Shown here: piece after piece, positions 5,523-11,102 of the stretch | Layout of the letters: every line of letters starts with the position of its first letter | Position numbering within the stretch: the stretch's first letter is position 1 | Source: DAOUMU01 sp034409055 | GTDB taxonomy: Bacteria > Chloroflexota > Anaerolineae > 4572-78 > J111 | DNA length: 11,102 nt | Direction: 5' to 3' | NCBI GenBank assembly: GCA_034409055.1 | Contig: DAOUMU010000231.1 | Span: forward strand, 1 to 11,102 | The notes under the pieces: model-generated | Databases searched by the model: none | Told to the model about the DNA's origin: nothing | Seen by the model: the letters and a program-made list of their open reading frames with translations, nothing else | Made by a program: the position numbers and the translations under genes

Positions 5523-7811
5523 ATGGTGAAATCAAAACAAGAAAATCTACCTCTCTACCGAAACCCGGACCTACCTGTAGAGGAACGGGTGGCTGATCTA
5601 CTCGGCCATATGACCCTGGAAGAGAAAGTGGCCCAGCTCTACTGTGTGGGCAGAGTGGTCGAAATGACCGGCGTTCTGTTCGATGAGGAGGGGAATCTCC
5701 TGCCCGAGAAAATGGCTGATCTCTGCCGGTATGGCGTCGGCCAGATTGGCCGACCCGCCCAAAGGCGCTCGCCGCGGGCGGCAGCGGAATTGACGAACGC
5801 CATCCAGCAGTATCTTGCCGGGGAAACCCGCCTGGGGATACCGGCCCTGTTCAACGAGGAGGGTCTGCACGGACTGATGGCCACCGGCTCGACCAGTTTT
5901 CCGCAAGCAATTGCCCTGGCCAGCACCTGGGACGAAGCGCTGGTGGAAGCGGTTTACACTGCGGTGGCCAGGGAAGCGCGGGTACGTGGCAGCAATTATC
6001 TCTATACGCCTGTGTTGGACCTGGCTCGCGACCCGCGCTGGGGCCGCACCGAAGAAACCTTCGGCGAAGACCCCTACCTGGTCTCCCGCCTGGGCGTGGC
6101 GGCAATCCGTGGCCTACAGGGACGCGGCCCGAAGATCGATCAAGATCACGTGATTGCCTGTGCCAAGCACTTTGCCGTCCACGGGCAGCCGGAAAGCGGC
6201 CTCAACTCAGCCCCCGGCAACATCTCCGAACGGATCATCCGAGAGGAATTCCTGCCGCCCTTTCAGGCTGCCGTGATACAAGCCGGGGTGCAGGCGGTCA
6301 TGGCTGCTTATAACGAGATTGACGGCATTCCCGCCCACATAAACCGTTGGCTACTTCAAAAGGTTCTGCGTGACGAGTGGGGCTTCCAGGGCTTCGTGAC
6401 CTCAGACGGATTTGGTGTCCCCCAACTGGTCGCGCTTCACCACGTGGCGGTAGACCAGGAACAAGCAGCGCGCCTGGCCATCGAAGCCGGTGTCGACGTT
6501 GAAGTACCCCAGGGCATCTGCTATTCTACTCTGCTCGGACAGGTTAGAGGCGGGGCGGTGACCATCAAGACAATCGACCAGGCGGTTGGCCGCCTCTTAC
6601 GGGCCAAACTCCGGCTGGGCTTGCTAGACGAGACGCCTTATGTCGATCCAAATGAGGCCGAGCGGGTCACCAACTGCCCCGAACACCGCCAATTGGCCCT
6701 CAAAGCTGCCCACGAGGCCATCATCCTGTTGAAGAACGAAGCCAACCTGCTCCCCCTGGATGCTGACAGGCTCCGCTCCATCGCCGTCATTGGCCCCAAT
6801 GCCGGCGACCTGCACCTCGGCGGCTACTCAGAGGATCCTGGACGCGGGATAAGCGTTTACGAGGGCATCCGCCAGAAGGTAGGTGACCGGATGCAGGTCG
6901 CCTATGCCGAGGGCTGCCGGATTACCGAAGGAAAGCAGGGTTATACGGCCTGGCACGAGGACGAAGTGACGCTCAGCGACCCCGCCGACGATACCCCCAG
7001 GATTGCCGAAGCCGCCCGGTTGGCTCAGAACTCCGACGTGGCCATCCTGGTCATCGGCGGGAACGAAGGTACCTGTCGCGAGGGATGGTGGTTCAACCAT
7101 ATCGGCGACCGGGACGACCTGAACTTGCTGGGCCGGCAGGAGGAACTGGTCCAGGCCGTGCTGGCCACCGGCACCCCGACGGTGGTCGTCCTGCTCAACG
7201 GGCGTCCCCTGACCATCAACTTCGTCGCCGAAAACGTGCCCGCCATCCTGGAAGGTTGGTATCTGGGCCAGGAAGGCGGCCTGGCCATCGCCGACGTGCT
7301 GTTTGGCGACGTGAACCCGAGTGGCAAGCTGCCCCTCACCTTCCCCCGCTCGGTGGGGCAGTTGCCGGTCTACTACTACCACAAGCCATCTGCCAAACGG
7401 GGCTATCTGTTCACCAAGACCGAGCCACTTTACCCGTTCGGCTACGGGCTCAGCTATACCACCTTTGCCTACAACAACCTGCGTCTCGTGCCGGAGAAGA
7501 TTGCCCCGGACGGACAGGTCCTGGTGCAAGTCGACGTGACCAACACCGGTCAGCGGGCCGGTGACGAGATTGTCCAACTCTACATCCACGACCAGGTCAG
7601 CAGCGTGACCCGTCCGGTCAAGTTGTTGAAAGATTTCCACCGTCTCAGCCTGGTCCCTGGGGAAACAAAGACCGTCGAATTTCTGCTCACGCCTGATAAG
7701 CTGGCCTGCCTCGGCCAAGATATGCAGTGGCGGGTGGAGCCCGGTCTGTTTGAAGTAATGGTCGGTAGCAGTTCGGAACGGGTCGATAGCGTCACTTTGG
7801 AAGTCGTTTAG
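5523..7811 (+). CDS. Glycoside hydrolase family 3 beta-glycosidase
   Basis: A 762-aa GH3 enzyme with the full three-part layout: the (beta/alpha)8 barrel (about 1-380), the alpha/beta sandwich (about 400-640) and a fibronectin-III-like C-terminal domain (about 670-762, DVTNTGQRAGDEIVQLY). Substrate-pocket motifs are clear: RWGRTEETFGEDPYL, AKHFAVHG and AAYNEIDGIPAH. The nucleophile should be D295 in VTSDGFGV. Most relatives read SDW or SDY, so G296 is a less common variant. Acid/base candidates are E515 or E520 in GGNEGTCREGW, followed by the usual GDRDDLNLLGRQEEL. It resembles exo-acting beta-glucosidases and beta-xylosidases; the exact sugar is unclear. No signal peptide, so it probably cleaves imported oligosaccharides in the cytoplasm. 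ATG 5523 follows AAGGTG (5511-5516); GTG 5514 overlaps this site and is rejected. No sugar transporter or regulator lies beside it. Confidence 0.95.
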   Translation: MVKSKQENLPLYRNPDLPVEERVADLLGHMTLEEKVAQLYCVGRVVEMTGVLFDEEGNLLPEKMADLCRYGVGQIGRPAQRRSPRAAAELTNAIQQYLAGETRLGIPALFNEEGLHGLMATGSTSFPQAIALASTWDEALVEAVYTAVAREARVRGSNYLYTPVLDLARDPRWGRTEETFGEDPYLVSRLGVAAIRGLQGRGPKIDQDHVIACAKHFAVHGQPESGLNSAPGNISERIIREEFLPPFQAAVIQAGVQAVMAAYNEIDGIPAHINRWLLQKVLRDEWGFQGFVTSDGFGVPQLVALHHVAVDQEQAARLAIEAGVDVEVPQGICYSTLLGQVRGGAVTIKTIDQAVGRLLRAKLRLGLLDETPYVDPNEAERVTNCPEHRQLALKAAHEAIILLKNEANLLPLDADRLRSIAVIGPNAGDLHLGGYSEDPGRGISVYEGIRQKVGDRMQVAYAEGCRITEGKQGYTAWHEDEVTLSDPADDTPRIAEAARLAQNSDVAILVIGGNEGTCREGWWFNHIGDRDDLNLLGRQEELVQAVLATGTPTVVVLLNGRPLTINFVAENVPAILEGWYLGQEGGLAIADVLFGDVNPSGKLPLTFPRSVGQLPVYYYHKPSAKRGYLFTKTEPLYPFGYGLSYTTFAYNNLRLVPEKIAPDGQVLVQVDVTNTGQRAGDEIVQLYIHDQVSSVTRPVKLLKDFHRLSLVPGETKTVEFLLTPDKLACLGQDMQWRVEPGLFEVMVGSSSERVDSVTLEVV

Positions 7812-7814
7812 GTG

Positions 7815-7929
7815 CTGGTGGCCAGGCATAGGGATGCCTGGCCTGCGTTTTGCTCTGGTCAGGCATGGGGATGCCTGGCCTGCGTTTTGTCCTGGTCGGG
7901 CATGGGGATGCCTGGCCTACGTTTTGCTT
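7815..7929. repeat. Three tandem hairpin repeat units
   Basis: Three copies of a 37-40 bp unit begin at 7815, 7855 and 7892, starting 4 bp after the GH3 stop. Each contains a hairpin with arms ending GCAT/ATGC around AGGG or GGGG (first copy CCAGGCAT-AGGG-ATGCCTGG) and then CTRCGTTTTG. On the minus strand the unit starts GCAAAACGTAGGC and continues to GGCATCCCCA. The same opening appears on the plus strand in the array at 8725-8903. They form a REP-like family and could also act as transcript-end hairpins for the GH3 mRNA. Confidence 0.85.
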
Positions 7930-7939
7930 TGAAAACCAG

Positions 7940-8097
7940 GTTCTGTTGACATTTGCCGATTTCGCACGCTTCGATACGTCTACAAAGGTACTCAGCAAGC
8001 GAAATCGGCCCAAAAACGCATCCTGAGTAGGCTGAGCACAGCGAATGCCGTATCGAAGGGGCGTTTTTGGACTAACCAGGTGAAATGTCAACAGAAC
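7940..8097. mobile_element. MITE-like element with nested inverted repeats
   Basis: A 158-bp noncoding element bounded by a perfect 15-bp terminal inverted repeat, GTTCTGTTGACATTT (7940-7954) and its reverse complement (8083-8097). Inside are two side-by-side hairpins with perfect 10-bp stems: CCGATTTCGC/GCGAAATCGG (7956-7965/7999-8008) and CCAAAAACGC/GCGTTTTTGG (8010-8019/8061-8070). Their loops are complementary to each other: CTTCGATACG (7969-7978) with CGTATCGAAG (8049-8058), and TACTCAG (7989-7995) with CTGAGTA (8023-8029). No transposase and no clear target-site duplication are seen. I infer a non-autonomous palindromic element; it could equally be a repeat built by one palindrome inserting into another. 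Confidence 0.65.
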
Positions 8098-8116
8098 ATC
8101 TTTTGTAACTTCTATC

Positions 8117-8145
8117 TTCACTTTTCTCCTAAAATAGGCTATAAT
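8117..8145 (+). promoter_or_regulatory. Promoter for the 175-aa helical protein gene
   Basis: TTCACT (8117-8122), a 17-bp spacer and a perfect TATAAT (8140-8145) lie just beyond the palindromic element, giving a predicted leader of about 42 nt before ATG 8194. It is the best promoter in this part of the window and may serve both the helical-protein gene and the downstream SPFH gene. Confidence 0.6.
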
Positions 8146-8193
8146 GAGAACACTATTTTGTGTAAAATGTCATACAAGGAAGGGAAAATTTTA

Positions 8194-8721
8194 ATGGCAG
8201 ATTTAAAACAAACAATCTCTGATCAAATGGGCTGGTTGGAATGGTTGACATCCAAAATTCCCGGTTACAGTGGTTATAAAGAAAAAGAATTACGGCGCGA
8301 GGCAGATATCCTGTTGCGCCAACATTTGGCTCAGCAACTTGGTGAACAACTGACCTTGGCTGAAGATGTGACCAATCAAATGTTGACCGGTCCCGGCTTG
8401 GCGCAACTGGACGAGATGGGCAAAGGAAATACGCGCCTGCAAACGCTGATCGATAAAGTTAAAACCGCCGCGCAAGGCTACGCCGGTTTCTTTGATGCCA
8501 TCAGGATCAAAGAAGACGAATTGGACATCCTGTATGAATTTGATCACCAGATGCTATCCAGGGTAGACGAGATTGCGCTGGCCATTGACAGCCTGCAGGC
8601 CGCCCTGGATAGTGGGGAGGATGACAAGATTGCCCCTTCGGTACGCCGCTATGTAAAGACTGTGACCGAGGCGTCGACCTCATTTGACAAAAGAAAAGAC
8701 ACAATCCTGGGCCTAGCCTAG
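8194..8721 (+). CDS. Helical protein linked to the SPFH gene, 175 aa
   Basis: A soluble, almost entirely alpha-helical protein without signal peptide, membrane segment or cysteine motifs; I do not recognise the family. After MADLKQTISDQMGWLEWLTS comes a short KIPGYSGYKEKELRREAD segment and then long amphipathic helices (about 30-75, 80-110, 112-140 and 150-172), suggesting a coiled or four-helix bundle. ATG 8194 is chosen because AAGGAAGGG (8175-8183) and a TATAAT promoter precede it; an in-frame GTG at 8080 lies inside the inverted-repeat element and upstream of the promoter, so it is rejected. It lies in the same direction as the SPFH gene, 215 bp upstream, with only hairpin repeats between, so a common role in a membrane-associated or stress complex is inferred from position alone. 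Confidence 0.78.
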   Translation: MADLKQTISDQMGWLEWLTSKIPGYSGYKEKELRREADILLRQHLAQQLGEQLTLAEDVTNQMLTGPGLAQLDEMGKGNTRLQTLIDKVKTAAQGYAGFFDAIRIKEDELDILYEFDHQMLSRVDEIALAIDSLQAALDSGEDDKIAPSVRRYVKTVTEASTSFDKRKDTILGLA

Positions 8722-8724
8722 CCA

Positions 8725-8903
8725 GGGCAAAACGTAGGCGGGGCATCCCCAGGCCTTGCCGCTGGCGCATAGGGATGCGCCAGCTACAGTTTTACACTGG
8801 GCAAAACGTAGGCAAGGCATCCCCAGGCCTTGCCGCTCTGGCGCATAGGGATGCGCCAGCTACAGTTTTACACTGAGTCGCTGGCGCATAGGGATGCGCC
8901 AGC
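8725..8903. repeat. Mosaic array of inverted hairpin repeats
   Basis: A 74-76 bp composite is present twice (8725-8798, 8799-8874), followed by a partial third copy (8880-8903). Each composite holds two hairpins. The first is GGCAAGGC/GCCTTGCC (8811-8818/8827-8834); in the other copy it is GGCGGGGC (8737-8744), still pairing through G-U wobbles. The second is GCTGGCGCAT-AGGG-ATGCGCCAGC (8761-8784), repeated at 8838-8859 and 8880-8903. The first hairpin shares its GCAAAACGTAGGC head with the units at 7815-7929 but on the opposite strand, so units alternate in orientation, like BIME/REP arrays. The right edge reads TACAAT (8904-8909) where other copies have TACAGT, possibly giving the SPFH gene a -10 element. 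Confidence 0.85.
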
Positions 8904-8936
8904 TACAATAATAATCAAATTTTGAGGAGAACAACA

Positions 8937-10001
8937 ATGGCAATTTCTGAGTTGATTGAACAGACCCAAGAGATGCGGGATCGAATCGTCCAACGCTGGC
9001 CTGAACACGGCCAGGGACGGATCAAGATGGGTGCGCAACTGATTGTCTACCAGGGCCAGGCGGCCGTATTTTACCGGGACGGCAAGTCCCTGGACACGTT
9101 TGGACCGGGCCGCCATACCTTGACTACGGCCAATATACCCCTGGTCACGAAATTATTCAGCAAGCTGCTCACCGGGGAAGAGAGCATATTCTCGGCCGTC
9201 GTCTACTACGTGGCTATGCGTGAATTTCCGCAGGAAGGTTGGGGCACCCGCCAGCCAATCGCTATGCAAACGCCGGGCCAAGGCTTGGGTTGGTTGCTGC
9301 TTGGGGCGCACGGCACCTTTGGTTTTGAGATAAAAGATGCGAAACGGGTGGTTGACACCTTTGTCGGCGGTGGTCTAGCTACCCTGGATTTGAGGGCCGT
9401 CAAAACGCGCCTGGTTAATTCGATTACTCAGGCAGCGACCGATTGGTTTGCCGAGGTCAACCCCGGCAACCTGATGAAAGCCCAATCCATGATGGATGAG
9501 ATGGCCACCGCTGTCAAAATAAAGGCCCAAGATCAATTTGAGGCCATGGGCATGCTACTGAAAAACATTACTATCGGTGGTTTGAGCCCCCTTGAAACAT
9601 CGGCTGAGAAACTTAAGACCATGGGGCTGCTGGACCCGCAGATGTATATGCAACTGCAAGCCATGGAAACCATCCAAAAATCCGCCCAAGGTGGCGGTAG
9701 TGGAGCTGGTATGGGTGTGGGCCTGGGGGCCGGTATGGGAGCCGGTGCGGCTATGGGCCAGATGATGGGCAGCATCCTTGGGGGTACGCAACAACAAGCC
9801 CCGGCCCAAACGCAGGCCGCTCCGGCTAGCGAGTCTAAAACCTTCCCAGATATTATGGGCGTGACTGAAGCGGCTGAATACATTGGGGTCACAGTTGAAG
9901 ATGTGGTCCAACTCTGTATGTCTGGCGAATTGAAAGCGAAAAAAATCGGTAGCCAATATCGTATTAGCAAAGCCGCCATTGACGAATTTATGAGTAGTTG
10001 A
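8937..10001 (+). CDS. SPFH/YdjI-like protein fused to excisionase-type HTH
   Basis: A 354-aa protein with two modules. Residues about 25-240 match the YdjI branch of the SPFH (band 7) superfamily: GAQLIVYQGQAAVFYRDGKS, then LDTFGPGRHTLTTANIP, then AHGTFGFEIKDAKR. These proteins form membrane-microdomain or scaffold assemblies. No N-terminal membrane helix is present, so attachment would be peripheral. A Gly/Ala/Met-rich linker (about 253-284) and a Gln/Ala/Pro linker precede a C-terminal 50-residue HTH_17/excisionase-type domain (VTEAAEYIGVTVEDVVQLCM, then SGELKAKKIGSQYRISKAAI). YdjI proteins more usually end in a zinc ribbon or similar short module. ATG 8937 follows GAGGAG (8924-8929); TTG 8922 overlaps this site and is rejected. 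DNA binding or a purely structural use of the winged HTH are both possible. Confidence 0.87.
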   Translation: MAISELIEQTQEMRDRIVQRWPEHGQGRIKMGAQLIVYQGQAAVFYRDGKSLDTFGPGRHTLTTANIPLVTKLFSKLLTGEESIFSAVVYYVAMREFPQEGWGTRQPIAMQTPGQGLGWLLLGAHGTFGFEIKDAKRVVDTFVGGGLATLDLRAVKTRLVNSITQAATDWFAEVNPGNLMKAQSMMDEMATAVKIKAQDQFEAMGMLLKNITIGGLSPLETSAEKLKTMGLLDPQMYMQLQAMETIQKSAQGGGSGAGMGVGLGAGMGAGAAMGQMMGSILGGTQQQAPAQTQAAPASESKTFPDIMGVTEAAEYIGVTVEDVVQLCMSGELKAKKIGSQYRISKAAIDEFMSS

Positions 10002-10022
10002 TCGTCAAATATAATTGCCACC

Positions 10023-10084
10023 AGCGGACTATCGACAGCCGCTAGCTGCCCAACAACCCTGCTATATCTCATTTAGATGAGATA
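10023..10084. other. Two short hairpins after the SPFH stop
   Basis: AGCGG/CCGCT (10023-10027/10039-10043) is followed by TATCTCAT-TTAG-ATGAGATA (10065-10084), a perfect 8-bp stem with a tetraloop. They lie 22-83 bp after the SPFH stop. Neither is followed by a T tract, so a role in ending or stabilising the SPFH mRNA is possible but unproven. A TATAAT at 10010-10015 has no convincing -35. Confidence 0.4.
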
Positions 10085-10089
10085 GCAAT

Positions 10090-10230
10090 AAAAGATGACA
10101 CCGCAGTCACGACATTTTTGCTGGGAGTTAGAAGATAAAGGGAGCCGGTTATTTTCTCCCTAATCTCCTCCTTCCCAGCCACTTAAACTTTCCACAGAGC
10201 TACTTGTGGCTTGCGGTGTCACTTTTTTTT
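10090..10230 (+). ncRNA. Candidate structured RNA or rph leader
   Basis: AAAAG(A)TGACACCGCA (10090-10105) pairs with TGCGGTGTCACTTTT (10212-10226): 15 bp with a single bulged A, closing a 106-nt interior, and a T8 run (10223-10230) follows at once. Inside, GCTGGGA (10120-10126) pairs with TCCCAGC (10173-10179), and AGGGAG (10139-10144) with CTCCCT (10156-10161), giving a nested rod with two internal loops. CCACA/TGTGG (10192-10196/10205-10209) is a competing small hairpin. A closed rod ending in a T tract resembles small RNAs such as 6S RNA or a leader attenuator of rph. No good promoter is seen at the 5' end, and no sequence match to a known family can be claimed. Confidence 0.35.
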
Positions 10231-10247
10231 ATTTGAGGGAATGCGCT

Positions 10248-10961
10248 ATGCCCAGAATAGATAGCCGCGCCAATAACCAACTCCGCCCGGTAAAATTCAA
10301 CCCTAACTTCACCCATTACGCCGAAGGGAGCGTACTGGTGGAAATCGGTCACACCCGCGTGCTGTGTAATGTCTCCATCGAAGACAGTGTACCGGTCTGG
10401 CGGGAAGAGTCTGGGGGAGGTTGGCTCACGGCGGAATATGCTATGCTGCCACGGGCTACCCATCAGCGTATCTCGCGCAGCCGGGGTAGTGATAGCGCTC
10501 GCTCGCGAGAAATTAGCCGGCTGATTGGCCGGGCCCTGCGAGCCTCGGTGGATGTGAATAAGTTGGGGCCACGCACCGTGATCGTCGATTGTGACGTTCT
10601 CCAGGCGGATGGGGGCACACGTACAGCCAGTATTACCGGCGGTTACGTGGCCGTGGCCCTGGCCTTACAAAAATTAGTCGAGATAGGGCAACTGCCGGTG
10701 GACGTGTTGGTCACGCCGGTGGCTGCGGTCAGCACCGGGGTGGTCAATCATGAGTTACTGTTGGATCTGTGCTACGAAGAAGACTCTATCGCCGAGGTCG
10801 ATTTAAATGTGGTCATGACCGGTACCGGCCAATTTGTCGAAATCCAGGGTACGGCTGAAGGGGCCTCTTTTGACCAAGAAACGCTGTTAGCACTGATTGA
10901 CCTGGCTCGCCAGGGCATCGAGTTATTGCTGGCTCAGCAAGCCAATGTTCTGGATGGATAA
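10248..10961 (+). CDS. rph: Ribonuclease PH
   Basis: A 237-aa phosphorolytic 3'-5' exoribonuclease that trims tRNA 3' ends, using phosphate and releasing nucleoside diphosphates; it acts in the cytoplasm as a hexamer. Length is normal for the family. Family blocks are intact: GGGWLTAEYAMLPRAT (about 56-71), REISRLIGRALRA (87-99), VIVDCDVLQADGGTRTASIT (111-130) and LDLCYEEDSIAEVDLNVVM (172-190). R85 corresponds to the phosphate-binding arginine, although the preceding residue is Ala (AR) where most have Gly (GR). D179 and D185 are the metal-binding aspartates. ATG 10248 follows GAGGGA (10235-10240); an upstream in-frame GTG at 10206 lies inside the structured segment and is rejected. The usual downstream dITP/XTP pyrophosphatase gene is not adjacent within the window. 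Confidence 0.96.
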   Translation: MPRIDSRANNQLRPVKFNPNFTHYAEGSVLVEIGHTRVLCNVSIEDSVPVWREESGGGWLTAEYAMLPRATHQRISRSRGSDSARSREISRLIGRALRASVDVNKLGPRTVIVDCDVLQADGGTRTASITGGYVAVALALQKLVEIGQLPVDVLVTPVAAVSTGVVNHELLLDLCYEEDSIAEVDLNVVMTGTGQFVEIQGTAEGASFDQETLLALIDLARQGIELLLAQQANVLDG

Positions 10962-11056
10962 GAGTAACATAAACGTTCCTGGTACTAACGGATTCTGTGG
11001 CTTTTGGCTTTTAACAGTTTGAGCTACTGAAAATGGGTTGAAATCGGGTCATGGAA

Positions 11057-11090
11057 CGCTGATTTCGCTGATTTCTCGCTGATAAACGCA
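11057..11090. repeat. 9-bp tandem repeat (CGCTGATTT)
   Basis: CGCTGATTT occurs twice back to back (11057-11074), then CGCTGATAA (11077-11085) and the related ACGCAGATAA. The remaining bases after rph (10962-11056) show no open frame with a ribosome binding site and no clear terminator. Similar CGCTGATTT-type strings are frequent intergenic filler in several phyla; no function is inferred. Confidence 0.65.
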
Positions 11091-11102
11091 GATAAATCCA
11101 AA

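Noticed and set aside
6828..7829. Long minus-strand open frame (333 codons) opposite the GH3 gene
   Set aside because: It is an antisense shadow of a GC-rich gene whose plus-strand frame carries all the GH3 motifs; its translation is low-complexity, with no domain.
8080..8193. Upstream GTG start extending the helical protein by 38 residues
   Set aside because: It lies inside the terminal inverted repeat, upstream of a TATAAT promoter, and has no ribosome binding site.
8725..8903. CRISPR array
   Set aside because: The units are self-palindromic composites without constant repeats separated by unique spacers of equal length; they fit REP/BIME repeats.
10065..10084. Intrinsic terminator after the SPFH gene
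   Set aside because: The stem is perfect but AT-rich and is followed by AATAAAAG, with no T tract.
10206..10247. Upstream GTG start for RNase PH
   Set aside because: The added 14 residues are not found in the family, lie within the structured segment and lack a ribosome binding site; ATG 10248 has GAGGGA at good spacing.

Overview
The window looks like a chromosomal stretch of an uncultured, moderately GC-rich bacterium, most plausibly a member of the Chloroflexota. This is inferred from the mix of genes (PadR plus HAAS membrane protein, a cytoplasmic GH3 glycosidase, an SPFH/YdjI-type protein, a solo RNase PH) and from intergenic regions crowded with short hairpin repeats and 7-9 bp tandem repeats. 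No rRNA, tRNA or CRISPR array is visible, so the assignment is only moderately secure.

Left part (1-3740): a complete short-chain dehydrogenase is followed, behind its own extended -10 promoter, by a minimal nucleotidyltransferase (MNT). The MNT overlaps a small partner gene that is split by a frameshift exactly at an A AAT TTG heptamer. That frame in turn overlaps an AT-rich gene for an unrecognised protein with a CxxC...CxxC zinc-ribbon-like motif. After about 300 bp holding a perfect 10-bp hairpin come an unrecognised 188-aa gene with unusual purine-rich codons and a 37-aa ORF that looks like the N-terminus of a larger, lost protein. This is accessory, probably recently rearranged DNA.

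Middle part (3744-7811): a minus-strand operon of a PadR repressor and a HAAS/8-TM membrane protein with a 4-bp overlap. It is driven by a perfect TTGACA-16-TATAAT promoter whose -10 lies inside a palindrome, the layout of autoregulated padR genes. Divergently, a promoter precedes a decayed C-terminal fragment of a DUF4440/SnoaL-like protein. A 762-aa GH3 beta-glycosidase with a fibronectin-III-like C-terminus and no signal peptide follows.

Right part (7812-11102): a repeat-rich zone. Three tandem hairpin units are followed by a 158-bp nested inverted-repeat element (MITE-like), in which two neighbouring hairpins have mutually complementary loops. Then comes a 175-aa helical protein. Next is a mosaic array of the same hairpin family in alternating orientation, with compensatory changes in the stems, and then an SPFH/YdjI-like protein fused to a C-terminal excisionase-type helix-turn-helix. 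Between this gene and RNase PH (rph) lies a 137-nt segment that can close on itself with a long interrupted stem and ends in T8, a candidate structured RNA or leader. The window ends in noncoding DNA with 9-bp tandem repeats.

The points most worth a second look are the SPFH-HTH fusion with its helical partner, the two repeat systems around it, the structured segment before rph, and the frameshifted MNT partner.
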